Shown: positions 10,128-18,788 of the stretch, piece after piece
Layout: the number at the start of each line of letters is the position of its first letter
Position numbering within the stretch: the first letter of the stretch is position 1
Origin: Gammaproteobacteria bacterium
GTDB lineage: Bacteria; Pseudomonadota; Gammaproteobacteria; Pseudomonadales; Halieaceae
Length of the DNA: 44,596 nt
Direction of reading: 5' to 3'
NCBI GenBank assembly: GCA_030433415.1
Contig: JAUIMF010000022.1
Location: 1 to 44,596 of the forward strand
Translations under genes and position numbers: made by a program
The notes under the pieces: generated by a model
Told to the model about the DNA's origin: nothing
Databases searched by the model: none
The model's input: the letters and a program-made list of their open reading frames with translations, nothing else

Positions 10128-10604
10128 ATGATCCTGAATCTTCTGCTCGGCGTCGCCACGATCGTACTCTGCCTGGTCCTGCAGATCGCGTTGCTCACGC
10201 GTGCCCTTATCTACTATGCCAATCACCAGTCCGCCCTGGAACACGCCTCGTACCTGCGCGCCATGGTGATTCTCAATGGCGTGATGCTGCTACTCATGTT
10301 CGGCAACCTCGGCCAGGTGGCCCTGTGGGCCCTGCTGTTCCAGTTTCTGGGTGAATTCGAGCAATACCGCACGGCCTTCTATCACTCGCTGGTCAACTTC
10401 GCGACCCTGGGTTACGGCGACATCGTCATGAGTGAGCAACGACGGTTGCTGGGCGCGATACAGGCCATGAACGGTGTGTTGATGGTGGGTATTTCCACCG
10501 CAGCCTTCATGACCACGCTACGTGACGCGGTGAAACACAACAGCAGCGCCTGGACCGCGAAACATGGCAAGGGTGTGCGCGAACTCGTGGACCGGCAAGA
10601 CTGA
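10128..10604 (+). CDS. Small potassium-channel-like membrane protein
   Basis: This 158-residue protein looks like a minimal ion channel of the Ion_trans_2 type. Two hydrophobic helices are seen near residues 5-27 and 45-70. A pore loop with the potassium-selectivity signature TLGYGD follows at about residues 96-101 (VNFATLGYGDIVMS), then a last helix near 108-126 (AMNGVLMVGISTAAFMTTL). There is only one filter copy, so a functional pore would need a tetramer. The C-terminal tail is short and has no RCK nucleotide-binding domain. It follows the sqr terminator and so is probably transcribed on its own. The ion specificity rests on the filter motif alone. Confidence 0.78.
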   Translation: MILNLLLGVATIVLCLVLQIALLTRALIYYANHQSALEHASYLRAMVILNGVMLLLMFGNLGQVALWALLFQFLGEFEQYRTAFYHSLVNFATLGYGDIVMSEQRRLLGAIQAMNGVLMVGISTAAFMTTLRDAVKHNSSAWTAKHGKGVRELVDRQD

Positions 10605-10698
10605 TCGCCGACCCGGGTGGTTTACCCACGACCATGACAATCCCGCGGTATTGGGGTAGAACAAGCGTCACCAATCAAAACAATAACGAGAAAACCCA

Positions 10699-12306
10699 AT
10701 GCTGAAGGAATCCTTCATTCAGGGTCCGGCGGAGCCGCCGGTACGTGATCTCACCATTGGTGACGCGCTGCGCGAGGCGGTCACCGAGATGCCGGACAAA
10801 GTCGCGCTTATCGCAGGCTCTGCGGATCCGGCGGAACGGCGTCAGTGGACCTACTCAGCGCTGCTGAACGAGGCAGAGCGAGCGGCGCGGGCATTGCTGG
10901 AACGCTTTGAACCCGGCGAGCGGGTTGCAGTGTGGGCACCCAATATTCCCGAGTGGGTCATCATGGAATACGGCTGTGCCCTGGCGGGGGTGGTGCTGGT
11001 CACGGTCAATCCGTCCTACCAGGCCGACGAGCTCGCCTATGTGCTGCGCCAGTCCGGTGCGGCGGGAATTTTTTTATTGCCCGATTATCGTGGCAACCCC
11101 ATGGCGCAGCATCTGGACTCGGTGCGCGGCGATTGTCCGGCGCTCCGTGAGGTTATCTATTTCACGGACTGGCGCGGTTTTCTCGCCAGCGCGGGCGATG
11201 CACCGCTGCCGGCCATCAACGCTAACCAGGCCTGCATGATCCAGTACACCTCGGGAACCACGGGTTTTCCCAAGGGCGCCCTGCTCCACCACCGTGGCCT
11301 GGTCAACAATGGCGCCCATACGGTAGCGACCATGGGCGCCGCAGAGGGAACCGCCTACATGGGCATCATGCCGCTGTTCCATACCGGCGGTTGCGTCCTG
11401 GCGGTGCTGGGATGCCTGTCACTGCGTTCGACGCTGATTCTGGTCGAGACCTTTGAGCCGGGCCTGGTGCTGGAACTCATGGAGACCTACCGGGCAGCCG
11501 CCATGCTGGGCGTGCCCACCATGCTCATTGCAATGATCGAGCATCCGAGTTTCGCGGAGCGAGACCTGTCGTGTGTGCAGGCAATCTGCTCCGGAGGCTC
11601 TACGGTGCCCGCGGACCTGGTGCGGCGCCTCGAAACCGCCGTGGGAGCCCCCTTCACCATTGTCTTTGGCCAGACCGAATGCTCGCCCGTCGCCTGCATG
11701 ACCCGCCCCGACGACTCGATTGAAGACAAGGCTCGCACACTGGGCACCGCCATGCCCAATGTCGACATCAAGATCATCGATCCCGAAACGGGTGCAACGC
11801 AGCCCATTGGCGTGCTGGGGGAATTCTGTACTCGCGGCTATCACGTGATGCACGAGTACTACGACAACCCCGAGGCCACCGCCAGCACCATCGACGCCGA
11901 GGGCTGGCTGCACACCGGTGACCTGTGTTCCATGGACGAACGCGGTTACTGCACCGTCGAAGGCCGACTCAAGGACATGATTATTCGCGGGGGCGAGAAC
12001 ATCTATCCCCGGGAGATCGAAGAACTGCTGTTCCAGCACCCCGATGTGGGTGAAGTGGCGGTGGTGGGACTGCCCGATGAGCGCATGGGTGAGGAAGTCG
12101 CCGTATTCCTGCGGCCCGCGCCCGGCGCCCGGCTCGATCGCAACGCTCTTTTCGCGTACGTGCGTGAACACCTGTCGCCACAGAAAACACCGCGCTACTG
12201 GTTCGAAGTGGATGCCTACCCTCTCACCGGCTCCGGCAAGATCCAGAAGTTCGCCCTGCGCCAGAACTGGAGCGAGGGTGCCTATCGCGAGATGCCGGCG
12301 ACCTGA
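10699..12306 (+). CDS. AMP-dependent acyl-CoA synthetase
   Basis: This 535-residue ANL-superfamily ligase activates a carboxylic acid to its acyl-AMP and then acyl-CoA thioester. The P-loop-like motif YTSGTTGFPKGA lies at residues 183-194. IVFGQTECSP is the adenine-binding A5 region, WLHTGDLCSMDERG is the A7 motif, and GRLKDMIIRGGENIYP is the hinge A8 region. The catalytic lysine is in LTGSGKIQKF near residue 515. Length and motif set match medium/long-chain fatty acyl-CoA ligases (FadD-like). Only a weak ribosome site is seen (AACGAGAAAA). It is convergent with the crotonase gene, and acyl chain preference cannot be read from sequence. Confidence 0.9.
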   Translation: MLKESFIQGPAEPPVRDLTIGDALREAVTEMPDKVALIAGSADPAERRQWTYSALLNEAERAARALLERFEPGERVAVWAPNIPEWVIMEYGCALAGVVLVTVNPSYQADELAYVLRQSGAAGIFLLPDYRGNPMAQHLDSVRGDCPALREVIYFTDWRGFLASAGDAPLPAINANQACMIQYTSGTTGFPKGALLHHRGLVNNGAHTVATMGAAEGTAYMGIMPLFHTGGCVLAVLGCLSLRSTLILVETFEPGLVLELMETYRAAAMLGVPTMLIAMIEHPSFAERDLSCVQAICSGGSTVPADLVRRLETAVGAPFTIVFGQTECSPVACMTRPDDSIEDKARTLGTAMPNVDIKIIDPETGATQPIGVLGEFCTRGYHVMHEYYDNPEATASTIDAEGWLHTGDLCSMDERGYCTVEGRLKDMIIRGGENIYPREIEELLFQHPDVGEVAVVGLPDERMGEEVAVFLRPAPGARLDRNALFAYVREHLSPQKTPRYWFEVDAYPLTGSGKIQKFALRQNWSEGAYREMPAT

Positions 12307-12327
12307 TTTCGAACACGGCCTTGAATG

Positions 12328-13209
12328 TCACTGGGTTTCATCCCCCGGCGGCAGCACCGGTCCGAGGTTTTTGCTGACCCCCGGAGCAATGGGTGCCCCG
12401 GAATCACGCTCTGCCACGGCCTGGCGAAAACCGACGGTTTCGGCACGCTCGCGAAACCACAGCCCCTCGGGAGAGTGACGGGCAATCCCGTCGAAGAAAT
12501 TCGCAAAGCGCTGGGTGTTTGCCAGCCCCATGGCCTCGTAGGCCTGATTGACGACGATCTTGCTCATCATCAACTGGTTCTTCGGCACGCCTTTGATGCG
12601 ATCGCATAGCGCCGCCACCGCTGCCTCGAGTTCATCGGCGGGTACGGCCTTTTGGATCAGGCCCATGGCCTGAGCCTCCTGCCCCGTCACCAGGTCACCG
12701 GTGAACAACATGCGTTTGGCGTTCTCAATGCCCAGGCGATACACCCACATCATGGGCGTCGGGATCCCCCAGACCCGGGCCGGTGGATAACCGATGCGCG
12801 CATCCTCGGCCATCACCACCATGTCACAGCACAGGGCAATGTCGCTCCCCCCTGCCGCCGCGGCGCCGTGTACCTGGGCGATCGTTGGCTTCGTCGCGCG
12901 CCACAGCGCCATGAAGTCCTCGGTGTTGCGGGACATCATGGCGTAGTCGACGGTGGGGTCCCAGGGCATCTCCTGATTGCCGTGCATTTCTCCCGGTGTC
13001 TCGGCGTACTCCACCAGGTCATAGCCTCCGCAAAATCCTTTGCCCGCGCCGCGCAGCACAATGACATGCACATCGGGGTCGGCATCGGCGCGCTCAACCG
13101 CGTGGCGAAGATCCCGGGGCAACTGTGCGTTGATGGCGTTCAGACGTTCGGGACGGTTCAGGGTCAGGGTGGCGACGCGATCGTGCACATCGTACAGAAC
13201 AGTGGACAT
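12328..13209 (-). CDS. Crotonase-family protein with atypical active site
   Basis: This 293-residue protein has the enoyl-CoA hydratase/isomerase fold: LTLNRPERLNAIN near the N-terminus, the oxyanion-hole segment GAGKGFCGGYDL, and VHGAAAAGGSDIALCCDM. An insertion of about 20 residues follows GGYDL. Where hydratases carry their two catalytic glutamates I see GYPPARVWGIPTPMMWVYRLG, with no acid at either place, so ordinary hydration is doubtful. The chosen ATG has CGGAGT upstream; the longer frame adds 18 unlikely residues. It is convergent with the acyl-CoA synthetase and divergent from the GST. It could be an isomerase, a hydrolase or a C-C lyase acting on an acyl-CoA. Confidence 0.85.
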   Translation of the reverse strand: MSTVLYDVHDRVATLTLNRPERLNAINAQLPRDLRHAVERADADPDVHVIVLRGAGKGFCGGYDLVEYAETPGEMHGNQEMPWDPTVDYAMMSRNTEDFMALWRATKPTIAQVHGAAAAGGSDIALCCDMVVMAEDARIGYPPARVWGIPTPMMWVYRLGIENAKRMLFTGDLVTGQEAQAMGLIQKAVPADELEAAVAALCDRIKGVPKNQLMMSKIVVNQAYEAMGLANTQRFANFFDGIARHSPEGLWFRERAETVGFRQAVAERDSGAPIAPGVSKNLGPVLPPGDETQ

Positions 13210-13327
13210 GGGTGACTCCGGTGAGGGCGTGACCGGATCATATCGACTGCGATGACAAAACACAGCCGACGAACGCGGTGCGTAGAGCGGTTACAATAAC
13301 AACGTCATTCATCGTCGTGGATTCAAC

Positions 13328-13954
13328 ATGCTGACCGTACATCACCTGAACAACTCCCGCTCCCAGCGTGTGCTCTGGCTTCTGGAAGAACTTGGCGTGG
13401 AATACGATGTGCGCAACTACCAGCGCGACAGTGAAACCAATCTGGCCCCGCCAGAGCTTCTGGAAATTCACCCGCTGGGAAAATCCCCGGTGATCACCGA
13501 CGGGCAATTCACCATCATCGAATCCGGTGCCATTATCGATTACATCGTGCGTCACTACGGTGAGGGTCGCCTGGCACCGGTTCCGGGTACCAGCGCCTAC
13601 GAGGACTACCTGCAATGGATGCACTACGCCGAGGGCAGCGCCATGCTGCCGCTCATGCTCAAGATGTACACGGGGCGCCTGCCGGACGGCGGTGCGGCGC
13701 TGCAACCGCGCATTCACAGTGAATTGGATAATCATCTCGGCTTTATGAATCGTGCCCTTGAAACCTCAGACTGGTTTGTAGATAACGAATTCAGCGCCGC
13801 CGACATTCAGCTGTCCTTTGTTCCCCAGGTTGGCAAACTGCTTTACGGACTGGACTCGTTTCCCGAACTCGAGGCATTTCTGAGCCGTATTCATGCCCGC
13901 CCCGCCTACCAGCGTGCGCTGGAGCGGGGAGGCCCCTACGCCTTTGGAAGTTGA
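13328..13954 (+). CDS. Glutathione S-transferase
   Basis: This is a 208-residue cytosolic GST. The N-terminal thioredoxin-like domain begins LTVHHLNNSRSQRVLWLLEELGVEY, where Ser/Arg near residues 9-12 would contact glutathione as in many bacterial GSTs. IHPLGKSPVITDG holds the cis-proline and TIIESGAIIDYIVRHYG holds the Glu-Ser glutathione pair. A helical C-terminal domain completes the usual length, with FSAADIQLSF matching the N-capping motif. The gene is separate from the other GST gene and clearly different in sequence. It ends 10 bases before the next membrane-protein gene, so the two probably share a transcript. Confidence 0.92.
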   Translation: MLTVHHLNNSRSQRVLWLLEELGVEYDVRNYQRDSETNLAPPELLEIHPLGKSPVITDGQFTIIESGAIIDYIVRHYGEGRLAPVPGTSAYEDYLQWMHYAEGSAMLPLMLKMYTGRLPDGGAALQPRIHSELDNHLGFMNRALETSDWFVDNEFSAADIQLSFVPQVGKLLYGLDSFPELEAFLSRIHARPAYQRALERGGPYAFGS

Positions 13955-13964
13955 TGCCCCGCTC

Positions 13965-14984
13965 ATGAAGCTGGATAACAAGCTGCGGCAACTGGCCGAA
14001 GCACCGGAACTGCCATTGCTGCGACTGCAGTCGCTGCTCGGTTTGTCCAGTGGGGCCTACGGCCTTCTTGTCGGTGCCGTGAGCATGGCGTTCCTTCTGA
14101 TACCGTTTCTGGTCTACGACCTGCCCCCTGCAGCCCAGCGCGACATTCTGGGCTCTGCCCTGTTTTTCAGCAGCAGCTATGCCATCCTGGCTGGATTTAT
14201 GGCACCGGTGGTTCGTGGCGCCGCCGCCGATCTCGACGCATTGGGGTCGGTACTGCCCGTGTCGGAGGGCGACCGCTGCATACTGGCCCGCGGGCTTTCA
14301 CGCCTGCCCACCCCGGCGCTGCTGCGTGAACTGGCCCTTGGCCTGATCGCCGGCAGTATTCACTGCTACCTGCTGGGCCATTTGCAACTACCGTGGGTAC
14401 TGATGCTCGGACAGGTCGTTGCCACGCTGCTGCTCTGGGTCCTCATGTTTCTCACGGTGCCAAAACTGGCAACCAACGCCCTGTTGTTTTCACGCCTTGG
14501 CCGCTGCGCCGAGCCGGATCTGCTGCGCCCCAGCCGCCACGCCGCTTTCGGCAGCGCCGCGCTACGACCGGCGCTGTTGCTCATCGGCACCCTGTGCGCC
14601 TACGTCGTACTCTTTCTGGAAAACGGATCCTCGCTGGAACCGTCCACGCTGATCGGTGCCCTGGTATCGCTACCAACGCTGCTGGGGATTATTGCCCTGC
14701 CCCTGCGCGGTATTCGCCAGCGCATTCGCGAGACCCGTATGAACAGCCTCCTGGCGCTGGATCAGCGTCTGGAGAGCATTACCACGGCCCCCCTGGCGAC
14801 ACTTTCTACCAGCACACTGCAGGACATGGACATCCTGCTGGATATGCGTGAGCGCATCGCCCAGGCACCCGGCTGGCCTCTGGATCTCGCCGGCGTGCAA
14901 CGCATACTGCTGTACATCGTGCTGCCACCCCTGACCTGGGTAGCGGCTGCCATGGTCGAGATGTTGGTAGACGCTCTGGTTTAG
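13965..14984 (+). CDS. Polytopic membrane protein of unknown function
   Basis: I do not recognise this 339-residue protein. Hydrophobic segments are visible near residues 27-50, 60-82, 125-170 (probably two helices), 205-222, 228-245 and at the C-terminus (LYIVLPPLTWVAAAMVEML), giving about seven helices. Short soluble parts are rich in Arg and Leu (RGIRQRIRETRMNSLLALDQRLE). I placed the start at the ATG just after the GST stop; the longer frame would overlap the GST gene in another phase. Tight spacing suggests a shared transcript with the GST. No catalytic or transport motif stands out. Confidence 0.78.
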   Translation: MKLDNKLRQLAEAPELPLLRLQSLLGLSSGAYGLLVGAVSMAFLLIPFLVYDLPPAAQRDILGSALFFSSSYAILAGFMAPVVRGAAADLDALGSVLPVSEGDRCILARGLSRLPTPALLRELALGLIAGSIHCYLLGHLQLPWVLMLGQVVATLLLWVLMFLTVPKLATNALLFSRLGRCAEPDLLRPSRHAAFGSAALRPALLLIGTLCAYVVLFLENGSSLEPSTLIGALVSLPTLLGIIALPLRGIRQRIRETRMNSLLALDQRLESITTAPLATLSTSTLQDMDILLDMRERIAQAPGWPLDLAGVQRILLYIVLPPLTWVAAAMVEMLVDALV

Positions 14985-15168
14985 CTGCGAACCAACAGCA
15001 CCGTGGCACACGAGTCTCGATCGGATCCGCCCTCCACAGCAGGAATACCAGGTCTCGGTGGAAACCGATGATCGAAATCAATGGCAATGACTGAATCCGT
15101 TGCCTCGGCGGCAAAACTTCGTAAGCTAGCACCCTGTATCAATACCTTGTTTTCCACCGGACACTGTC

Positions 15169-16599
15169 ATGTTGATTGGAAAATCCAAAGTCGTTCTCGG
15201 CCGCCTGATGGGTCGCGCTCTCCAAATCTCAGGCGCAAGTGCAGCCCTGGCAGAAAACACTGAGCGAAGCCTTGATCAAGTGCTGGAAGTAGACGTGGAC
15301 TCACGCAATGCGGCCGAAGCGATCGGTGAAATCAGTGACAACCTGTCAATGGTCTCTGCCGCAGCCGAGGAATTCAGCATCAACATGCAGCAGATCCTGG
15401 AGAGCGTGCGCGATTCGCAAGCGAACGTCAGTGCCGTGTCTGATAGCACTGGAGAACTCGCCACCGCGTCGGGAGAAATCGCCCAGAACACGGAACGGGC
15501 GCGCAGCGTCAGCACGCAGGCGGTGCGCAGCGTCGATGCGACGCTGGAAAAAGTCTCGGGGCTGGAAGATGCAGCACACGAAATCAGCAACCTGACCCAG
15601 GTGATCCACGACATTTCGGAACAGACCAAGGTACTGGCGTTGAACGCGACCATCGAGGCCGCGCGCGAAGCAGAAGCCGGCCGTGGCTTTGCCGTCGTTG
15701 CCCGCGAGGTCAAAGACCTGGCATCGGAAACCCGCGAGGCAACGGCGTTTATTCGCGAGCGTGTATCGACCATCGAAGAGACGATTACCAGCACCATCGC
15801 GGCGATCAAGGACGTATCCAAAGTCATCAGCAGCGTTAATGAAGTCGTGAACACCATCGCCGCTGCCGCCGAAGAGCAGTCCATCACGACGCGCAATATC
15901 GCTGACAACGCCGACCATGCATCAGAGAACTTCGCGGCAATCTCCAATGCCGTGGACGAAGGTGCCATGGCAACGCAGGACGTTACCCGTCGACTTGCTC
16001 AGGCCGCCGGGCAGGCCCGCCACGCCCGCGAGGCCTCCCAGCGCTGCGCCGACAACTCCCGCCAGATCGCGAGCGACGCCACCAGTAATTTTGCCCAGAC
16101 GCTAGAAATAAACGCCCGCCAGGACGACATGATCTCGGAGTTTGAAGCACTTAGGGTGAGTGCAGACGTCGATGTACAGTCACAAAAAAGCCAGCTATTC
16201 GAGTTCACACCTCGCTTCAGCGTGCTGGTAGATGACATGGATGCCGACCATCAACGCATCTTTCAATTTATCAATGAGATTCACGAGCACGCGAAGAGTG
16301 GTGCAAGCATCTACCAGCAGGCTGAAAAGTTTCGGGAGATGGCAGTTTTTACCGCTGAGCATTTCCGCCGCGAAGAAATACTGATGGAAAAAAACGGCTA
16401 CCCGAAACTGCAGGAGCAGAAGGACGCACATACCAAACTGCTCGCCTCTGTAGACGTCTACGCCAATACGCTTGAGTCCGGGGACCCCATCAATCTCGTT
16501 GCAGCGCTGAACTTTCTGAACAAATGGCTGCAGGGGCACATTCTGGGCGAGGATCGTCAGTACGGCGATTATTTCAAGGCGCAGGGCATCAAGGTCTGA
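15169..16599 (+). CDS. Soluble methyl-accepting-type signalling protein with C-terminal hemerythrin domain
   Basis: This 476-residue protein has no membrane helix. Residues 45-310 form a long coiled coil containing the chemoreceptor hairpin tip; the core EQTKVLALNATIEAAREAEAGRGFAVVAREV (residues 151-181) is the CheA/CheW-binding signature. Residues 345-476 are a bacteriohemerythrin domain, which binds O2 or other small ligands at a di-iron site. Ligands seen are His361 (DADHQ), His398 and Glu402 (HFRREE), His421, and His457/Asp462 (GHILGED). The histidine expected at 417, in GYPKLQEQK, is Gln. The protein is probably a cytoplasmic oxygen or redox sensor coupled to a chemotaxis-type pathway, although no che genes are nearby. 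Confidence 0.9.
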   Translation: MLIGKSKVVLGRLMGRALQISGASAALAENTERSLDQVLEVDVDSRNAAEAIGEISDNLSMVSAAAEEFSINMQQILESVRDSQANVSAVSDSTGELATASGEIAQNTERARSVSTQAVRSVDATLEKVSGLEDAAHEISNLTQVIHDISEQTKVLALNATIEAAREAEAGRGFAVVAREVKDLASETREATAFIRERVSTIEETITSTIAAIKDVSKVISSVNEVVNTIAAAAEEQSITTRNIADNADHASENFAAISNAVDEGAMATQDVTRRLAQAAGQARHAREASQRCADNSRQIASDATSNFAQTLEINARQDDMISEFEALRVSADVDVQSQKSQLFEFTPRFSVLVDDMDADHQRIFQFINEIHEHAKSGASIYQQAEKFREMAVFTAEHFRREEILMEKNGYPKLQEQKDAHTKLLASVDVYANTLESGDPINLVAALNFLNKWLQGHILGEDRQYGDYFKAQGIKV

Positions 16600-16664
16600 C
16601 TATCTCTTACCCGCCCTGCCGTACCGTAACAACGTAACGCCCAGATCGCGCACTGCGGCGCGCG

Positions 16665-17732
16665 TCAGTTGACCGGCACGATCCAACCGAAGGGATCTTC
16701 GCGCTCGCCGTACTGAATACCCGTCAGTTCATCGAACAGTCGCTGCGCGACGGGTCCGGTCTCGTTGCCGTTGATGTCATACTCGCGACCAGCCATGGCC
16801 ATACGCCCTACGGGCGATACCACGGCAGCCGTGCCACAACCGAAGACCTCGGTAATGCGTCCCGAAGCAATGTCATCAAGGATCTGGTGAATGTCCAGGC
16901 GCGCCTCTTCCACCTCGTAACCCAGGGTCGGTGCCAGCTTGAGTAGCGAATCACGGGTAATACCCGGCAGAATCGACCCACTGAGCTCCGGCGTCCGTAT
17001 CAGCTGGCCGTCATACACAAAGCAGATATTCATGGCGCCGACTTCTTCGACGTAGCGCCCCTCGATCGCATCGAGCCACAGTACCTGCGTATAGCCCTGA
17101 CGCGCCACGGCTTCGCTCACGAACAGGCTCGCAGCATAGTTACCGCCGGTCTTGGCTTCGCCCACGCCCCCTTTTACGGCCCGACGGCATTCATCGGACA
17201 CGTACACTGACACAGGATTGAAACCCTCGGGGTAGTACGGGCCTGCCGGGTTGGTGATCACAAAATGCAGATAGCTACCCGCGGCGCCCAGGCCCAGCTT
17301 GGGGCTCGTGGCAATCATCGCCGGTCGGATGTACAGCGACGAGCCGTCGTCCCCCGGCACCCACGCGGCGTCGAGGGCCACGAGGGCTTTCATGGCCTCT
17401 ACATGAAACGCCTCGTCCACCTCGGGCATCACCATGCGGCTCGCGGAGCGATTGAAGCGCGCTGCGTTCGCCTCGGGCCGGAACAGATTGATACCGCCGT
17501 CGCGACGACGGTAGGCCTTCAGGCCTTCGAATATTTCCTGGCTGTAGTGCAGCACTGCAGCGGCGGGACTGAGCGAAAAATTCTCAAAGGGACGGATCTG
17601 CGCATCGTGCCACCCCTGACCGACGTCGTAGGCCTGGGTGAACATGTGGTCCGAAAAACCCGTGCCAAAGGAATACTGCGCCGGGCATTGGCCCCGCTGC
17701 GCCTCTGGCAGTGCCGAAATTGAAATGCTCAC
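16665..17732 (-). CDS. ilvE: Branched-chain amino acid aminotransferase
   Basis: This fold-type IV PLP enzyme interconverts Leu, Ile and Val with their 2-oxo acids using 2-oxoglutarate/glutamate. From the chosen GTG it has 355 residues, typical of the longer (class II) BCAT group. The PLP lysine lies in GEAKTGGNYAAS, and HYSQEIFEGLKAYRR, YIRPAMIATSP, VLWLDAIEGRYVEEVG and EVFGCGTAAVVSPVG are family motifs. Two in-frame GTG codons, at 17732 and 17786, are possible starts. I favour the inner one (VSISISALPEAQR) because the outer adds an unlikely basic stretch, but neither has a strong ribosome site. The gene is alone, with no ilv/leu neighbours. Confidence 0.9.
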   Translation of the reverse strand: MSISISALPEAQRGQCPAQYSFGTGFSDHMFTQAYDVGQGWHDAQIRPFENFSLSPAAAVLHYSQEIFEGLKAYRRRDGGINLFRPEANAARFNRSASRMVMPEVDEAFHVEAMKALVALDAAWVPGDDGSSLYIRPAMIATSPKLGLGAAGSYLHFVITNPAGPYYPEGFNPVSVYVSDECRRAVKGGVGEAKTGGNYAASLFVSEAVARQGYTQVLWLDAIEGRYVEEVGAMNICFVYDGQLIRTPELSGSILPGITRDSLLKLAPTLGYEVEEARLDIHQILDDIASGRITEVFGCGTAAVVSPVGRMAMAGREYDINGNETGPVAQRLFDELTGIQYGEREDPFGWIVPVN

Positions 17733-17891
17733 TGTTGTTCGTCCGATCTGCTTGCTCAGGTTGTTGCAGCGATCAGGTACACGCACCTGTCACCGCCCTA
17801 GGGTGGCATAGAATAGAGTGTTATGGCGCGGGGCCATAGGGCTAAAGTCCGGGCAAAATTACCACGGCGTAGGCAAAGGGGTGGCAGAGTC

Positions 17892-18539
17892 ATGAAACTG
17901 ATACTGGCGGGTGCGACAGGTCTGGTGGGCGGCGAATGCCTGCAGTTGGCGGAACGTGCCGGCCATGAGGTTGTTACCATCGGTCGGCGCAGCTTGCAGC
18001 GCGGAGAAAACGAGATCCTGGCGGACTTCACAGCGCCCATCGATCTGCCCCATGCCGATGCGGTCATCTGCACCCTGGGAACCACGCTCGCAAGGGCGGG
18101 CAGCCGCGAAGCCTTTTATGCCGTGGACCACGACGCCGTGCTAACGCTGGCCCGGAGCGCGAGGAGCAGCGGCATCGATCACTTCCTTGTGATCACAGCG
18201 GTCGGCGCAGACCCACGCTCGAGGGTGTTTTACTCCCGCGTGAAGGGTGAGATTGAGCGGGACCTTGAGGAACTGAAGTTTGCCCGCCTCGATATTGCCA
18301 GACCAGGACTACTGCTGGGCAACCGCGATGAAACGCGCCCGGTCGAGGCACTGTTCCAGCGCCTGGACCCGTTGATCAGGCCGTTGCTCTTCGGCCCACT
18401 GGACCGCTACGGCAGCATTGAGGCCGGCGCCGTCGCCCGCGCCCTGCTCGCTCTGGCCCGGGAAGCGACACCGGGCAGGTATGTGCATGAAAACGAGGGT
18501 CTGCGCACAGCAGCGCAGCAATCACCGGAGATGCCCTGA
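17892..18539 (+). CDS. NAD(P)-binding Rossmann-fold protein
   Basis: This 215-residue protein resembles the atypical short-chain dehydrogenase group that includes human HTATIP2 and bacterial NAD(P)H-binding nucleoside-diphosphate-sugar epimerase-like proteins. The N-terminal dinucleotide motif is ILAGATGLVGG (residues 4-14). VICTLGTTLARAGS follows the fourth strand, and YSRVKGEIERDL supplies a Tyr-x-x-x-Lys pair. The sequence RPGLLLGNRDE is typical of this group. I chose the ATG that begins MKLILAG; the upstream frame adds 23 basic residues. The last three codons (ATG CCC TGA) are the first copy of an 8-base tandem repeat, so the C-terminus may vary between strains. The substrate is unknown. 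Confidence 0.86.
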   Translation: MKLILAGATGLVGGECLQLAERAGHEVVTIGRRSLQRGENEILADFTAPIDLPHADAVICTLGTTLARAGSREAFYAVDHDAVLTLARSARSSGIDHFLVITAVGADPRSRVFYSRVKGEIERDLEELKFARLDIARPGLLLGNRDETRPVEALFQRLDPLIRPLLFGPLDRYGSIEAGAVARALLALAREATPGRYVHENEGLRTAAQQSPEMP

Positions 18540-18576
18540 TGCCCTGATGCCCTGATGCCCTGATGCCCTGATGCCC
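18531..18576 (+). repeat. 8-bp tandem repeat ATGCCCTG spanning a stop codon
   Basis: Five perfect copies of ATGCCCTG are followed by a partial sixth (ATGCCC). The unit length is not a multiple of three. The first copy supplies the last sense codons and TGA stop of the NAD(P)-binding protein gene; later copies lie between that gene and the isomerase remnant. Such arrays change copy number by slippage. Confidence 0.95.
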
Positions 18577-18587
18577 AGCGATGGAAC

Positions 18588-18776
18588 TCAGGCCAGTAAC
18601 GCTTCTTCAACCAGCTGCAAGCGATCCTTGCCAAAAAACATTTCGCCGCCCACGTAAAACGTTGGGATTCCAAAGCAGCCCCGCGCCACGTCAGCCTCTG
18701 TGTTGGCGATCAGACGGGCTGTGACGTCGGGATTCTGCGTGCCTTCAAGAAGCGCCGGTGCGATCCAGTATCGGGA
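18588..18776 (-). pseudogene. C-terminal remnant of 2-hydroxychromene-2-carboxylate isomerase (DsbA family)
   Basis: Reading the minus strand gives an open 62-codon stretch without a start codon that matches the C-terminal end of HCCA isomerase/DsbA-like proteins: ALLEGTQNPDVTARLIAN, then TEADVARGCFGIPTFYVGG, then EMFFGKDRLQLVEEALLA and a stop. The cis-proline motif GIPTF and the terminal EMFFGKDRL are strong family marks. The frame is closed by TGA at its 5' side, and the thioredoxin-fold N-terminus (about two thirds of a normal protein of roughly 200 residues) is absent. This looks like a decayed or deleted gene, sitting beside the 8-bp tandem repeat. A short functional protein is unlikely. 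Confidence 0.82.
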
Positions 18777-18788
18777 TCAGGGCGAAGG

